From Candidatus Metaruminococcus caecorum (GTDB lineage: Bacteria > Bacillota > Clostridia > Oscillospirales > Ruminococcaceae): a stretch of DNA of 55,701 bases. The stretch's first letter is position 1; every line of letters begins with the position of its first letter. The notes beneath the pieces were generated by a model. That model was not told where the DNA came from. It saw only the letters and a list, made by a program, of their open reading frames with translations, and did not search any database. The DNA lies in NCBI GenBank assembly GCA_904420045.1, contig CAJFTY010000030.1:1-55701 (forward strand), read 5' to 3'. Below are positions 54,622-55,701 of this stretch, one piece after another. The translations under genes were made by a program, and so were the position numbers.

Positions 54622-55473
54622 ATGAACGATCCATCCATGATCGCCTTGCCGGAAACCGACGCTGTCATGCTCGCAGGCGGATTTGAAATCTGTCATGGAC
54701 GGGATGCGCAGTTTCCCGAAACCGATTTTCACTCCCATGACCACTATGAATTTTATCTGTTTTTAGACGGCAATGTGACCTATTACATCGAGGAACAGAT
54801 TTACGAGCTGATGCCCGGCGACCTTTTAATTATTCCGCCCGGCACCATGCACCGTCCCATGGTCAAATGCAACGGTGCGGTTTATGAGCGGATTGTGTTA
54901 GGGGTGAACATCGACTTTCTTCGCATGCTCCAGCGGGAGCAGAACGAAATTCTAGCCGCGCTGCACACCTTCCGGAAGAAAAGTGGATACCGGATCAGTC
55001 TTTCTGGAAAAGAGCTGGTGTTCTTTTCCCAGCTGTGCGACCATCTGATCCAATGGACAAAAGCTCCTGTGCAGACGCAAAGTTCGTTTGTAAGCGTGTA
55101 CCTGCACAGCCTTCTCCCCTGCCTGTCAAGGGGCGGGCGGGCGCCGGAAGTCCGAACCGACTTGGTGGCAGATGTTATCCGGTATCTCAACGATCACTTT
55201 CGGGAACCAATCACTTTAGACGAGCTGTGCGCCAAATTTTTTGTGAGCAAATACTACCTGCTTCGGAAGTTTAAAAGCTACACCGGCACTACCATTCACG
55301 ACTATCTGCTCTCCAAGCGAGTAACATTGGCACGGCAGCTAATTCGCCACGGCATGTCTGCTGGAGACGCGGGCCAGCAATGCGGATTTTCCGACTACTC
55401 CAATTTTTATCGGACGTTTACCGCAAAAACAGGGGTTACCCCTGCGCAGTTTAAGCTTCGTTGCCAAGAATAG
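54622..55473 (+). CDS. AraC-family regulator, probably of the uronate operon
   Basis: A 283-residue AraC/XylS regulator with an N-terminal cupin (HSHDHYEFYLFLDG, then PGDLLIIPPGTMH) and a C-terminal double helix-turn-helix (LDELCAKFFVSKYYLLRKFK; AGDAGQQCGFSDYSNFYRTF). GGAGG lies six bases before the ATG. It is divergent from uxaC, so uronate or a derived sugar acid is the likely ligand. Confidence 0.88.
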   Translation: MNDPSMIALPETDAVMLAGGFEICHGRDAQFPETDFHSHDHYEFYLFLDGNVTYYIEEQIYELMPGDLLIIPPGTMHRPMVKCNGAVYERIVLGVNIDFLRMLQREQNEILAALHTFRKKSGYRISLSGKELVFFSQLCDHLIQWTKAPVQTQSSFVSVYLHSLLPCLSRGGRAPEVRTDLVADVIRYLNDHFREPITLDELCAKFFVSKYYLLRKFKSYTGTTIHDYLLSKRVTLARQLIRHGMSAGDAGQQCGFSDYSNFYRTFTAKTGVTPAQFKLRCQE

Positions 55474-55493
55474 AAAAATTGTAAAATTAATGC

Positions 55494-55522
55494 TTGACAA
55501 CCAATCGCTTCCCCTGTATAAT
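55494..55522 (+). promoter_or_regulatory. Consensus promoter of tRNA-Trp
   Basis: TTGACA (55494-55499) and TATAAT (55517-55522) with 17 bases between; both boxes match the sigma-A consensus in full. Confidence 0.92.
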
Positions 55523-55542
55523 AAATTACGTTGTTTCAATAT

Positions 55543-55618
55543 AGGGGTATAGCTCAGTTGGTAGAGCAGCGGTCTCCAAAACCGCGTGCCGAGGGTTCAA
55601 GTCCTTCTGCCCCTGCCA
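55543..55618 (+). tRNA. trnW: tRNA-Trp (CCA anticodon)
   Basis: Full cloverleaf: acceptor AGGGGTA with TGCCCCT, D-arm with AGCTCAGTTGGTAGAGC, anticodon stem GCGGT/ACCGC with loop CTCCAAA (anticodon CCA at 55576-55578), and T-arm with GGTTCAAGTCC. The CCA end is encoded (55616-55618). Confidence 0.96.
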
Positions 55619-55701
55619 GCGGCGAAAGCCGCCCTAATCCTCGCCTTTCGCAAGGAAGATGAGGATTCTCGTATATAACAGCTTCGGCTGCTTATATAAA
55701 G
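55619..55701 (+). other. Three hairpins downstream of tRNA-Trp
   Basis: GCGGC-GAAA-GCCGC at 55619-55632; AATCCTC (55636-55642) with GAGGATT (55661-55667) around an inner CCTT/AAGG stem; and TATATAACAGC-TTCG-GCTGCTTATATA with one bulge at 55672-55698. They may process or end the tRNA transcript. The window ends before any T-run can be seen. Confidence 0.5.

Overview
The window looks like chromosome of an anaerobic, low-to-mid GC Firmicute of the class Clostridia, most likely an Oscillospirales (Ruminococcaceae/Acutalibacteraceae) gut lineage. The evidence is the hprK-PHP-murB-rapZ-whiA-dnaE-pfkA block, strong AGGAGG ribosome binding sites, a sodium-pump decarboxylase pair, a manganese catalase, a uronate operon and a FIVAR-repeat surface protein. 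No species can be named from the sequence alone.

Region A (1-17.28 kb) is visibly more AT-rich than the rest and looks like an accessory island. On the minus strand, a DeoR-like HTH gene leads a tightly packed, mostly overlapping operon: nucleotidyltransferase (NTP_transf_5-like), thymidylate-kinase-like kinase, acyl carrier protein, BtrH/C39-fold-like protein, AMP-dependent ligase, CYTH-domain protein and an unknown protein with a DNRLRE-like C-terminus. After a 207-base gap with nested inverted repeats comes a giant RHS/YD-repeat protein of 2076 residues. Ligase + ACP + BtrH-like protein suggests a small thiotemplate acyl-transfer system, and this operon is the best candidate for an undescribed system. 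On the plus strand are a metallophosphoesterase with an altered GNHE motif, an AspT/YidE-like transporter, and an XhlA-like / amidase / holin lysis cassette without other phage genes. A bidirectional terminator near 17.3 kb marks the edge of the island.

Region B (17.3-28.7 kb) holds metabolism and housekeeping genes: a sodium-pump decarboxylase beta/gamma pair, galK-galT with a divergent AraC regulator, MscS, Mn catalase, an aminotransferase, asnS and pfkA, most with clear promoters and terminators. Region C (28.7-37 kb) is the conserved dnaE-whiA-rapZ-murB-PHP-hprK block, read on the minus strand from a strong promoter near 37.0 kb. Region D (37.2-46.6 kb) has a GT4 glycosyltransferase, a 1269-residue surface protein (GxGYxYP, F5/8 C, seven FIVAR repeats, wall-sorting-like tail), sfsA, a YbaK-like deacylase, an SGNH hydrolase and three small envelope or regulatory genes.

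Region E (46.6-55.5 kb) is a uronate catabolic operon: uxaC, uxuA, a fructuronate-reductase-type SDR, eda, kdgK, two TIM-barrel sugar isomerase/epimerases and a Gfo/Idh/MocA oxidoreductase. It is divergent from an AraC regulator whose promoter abuts a perfect 9-bp inverted repeat. Together the enzymes convert glucuronate to pyruvate and glyceraldehyde-3-phosphate; the last three genes hint at oxidative processing of an unusual glycoside. A tRNA-Trp with a consensus promoter and a run of hairpins closes the window.
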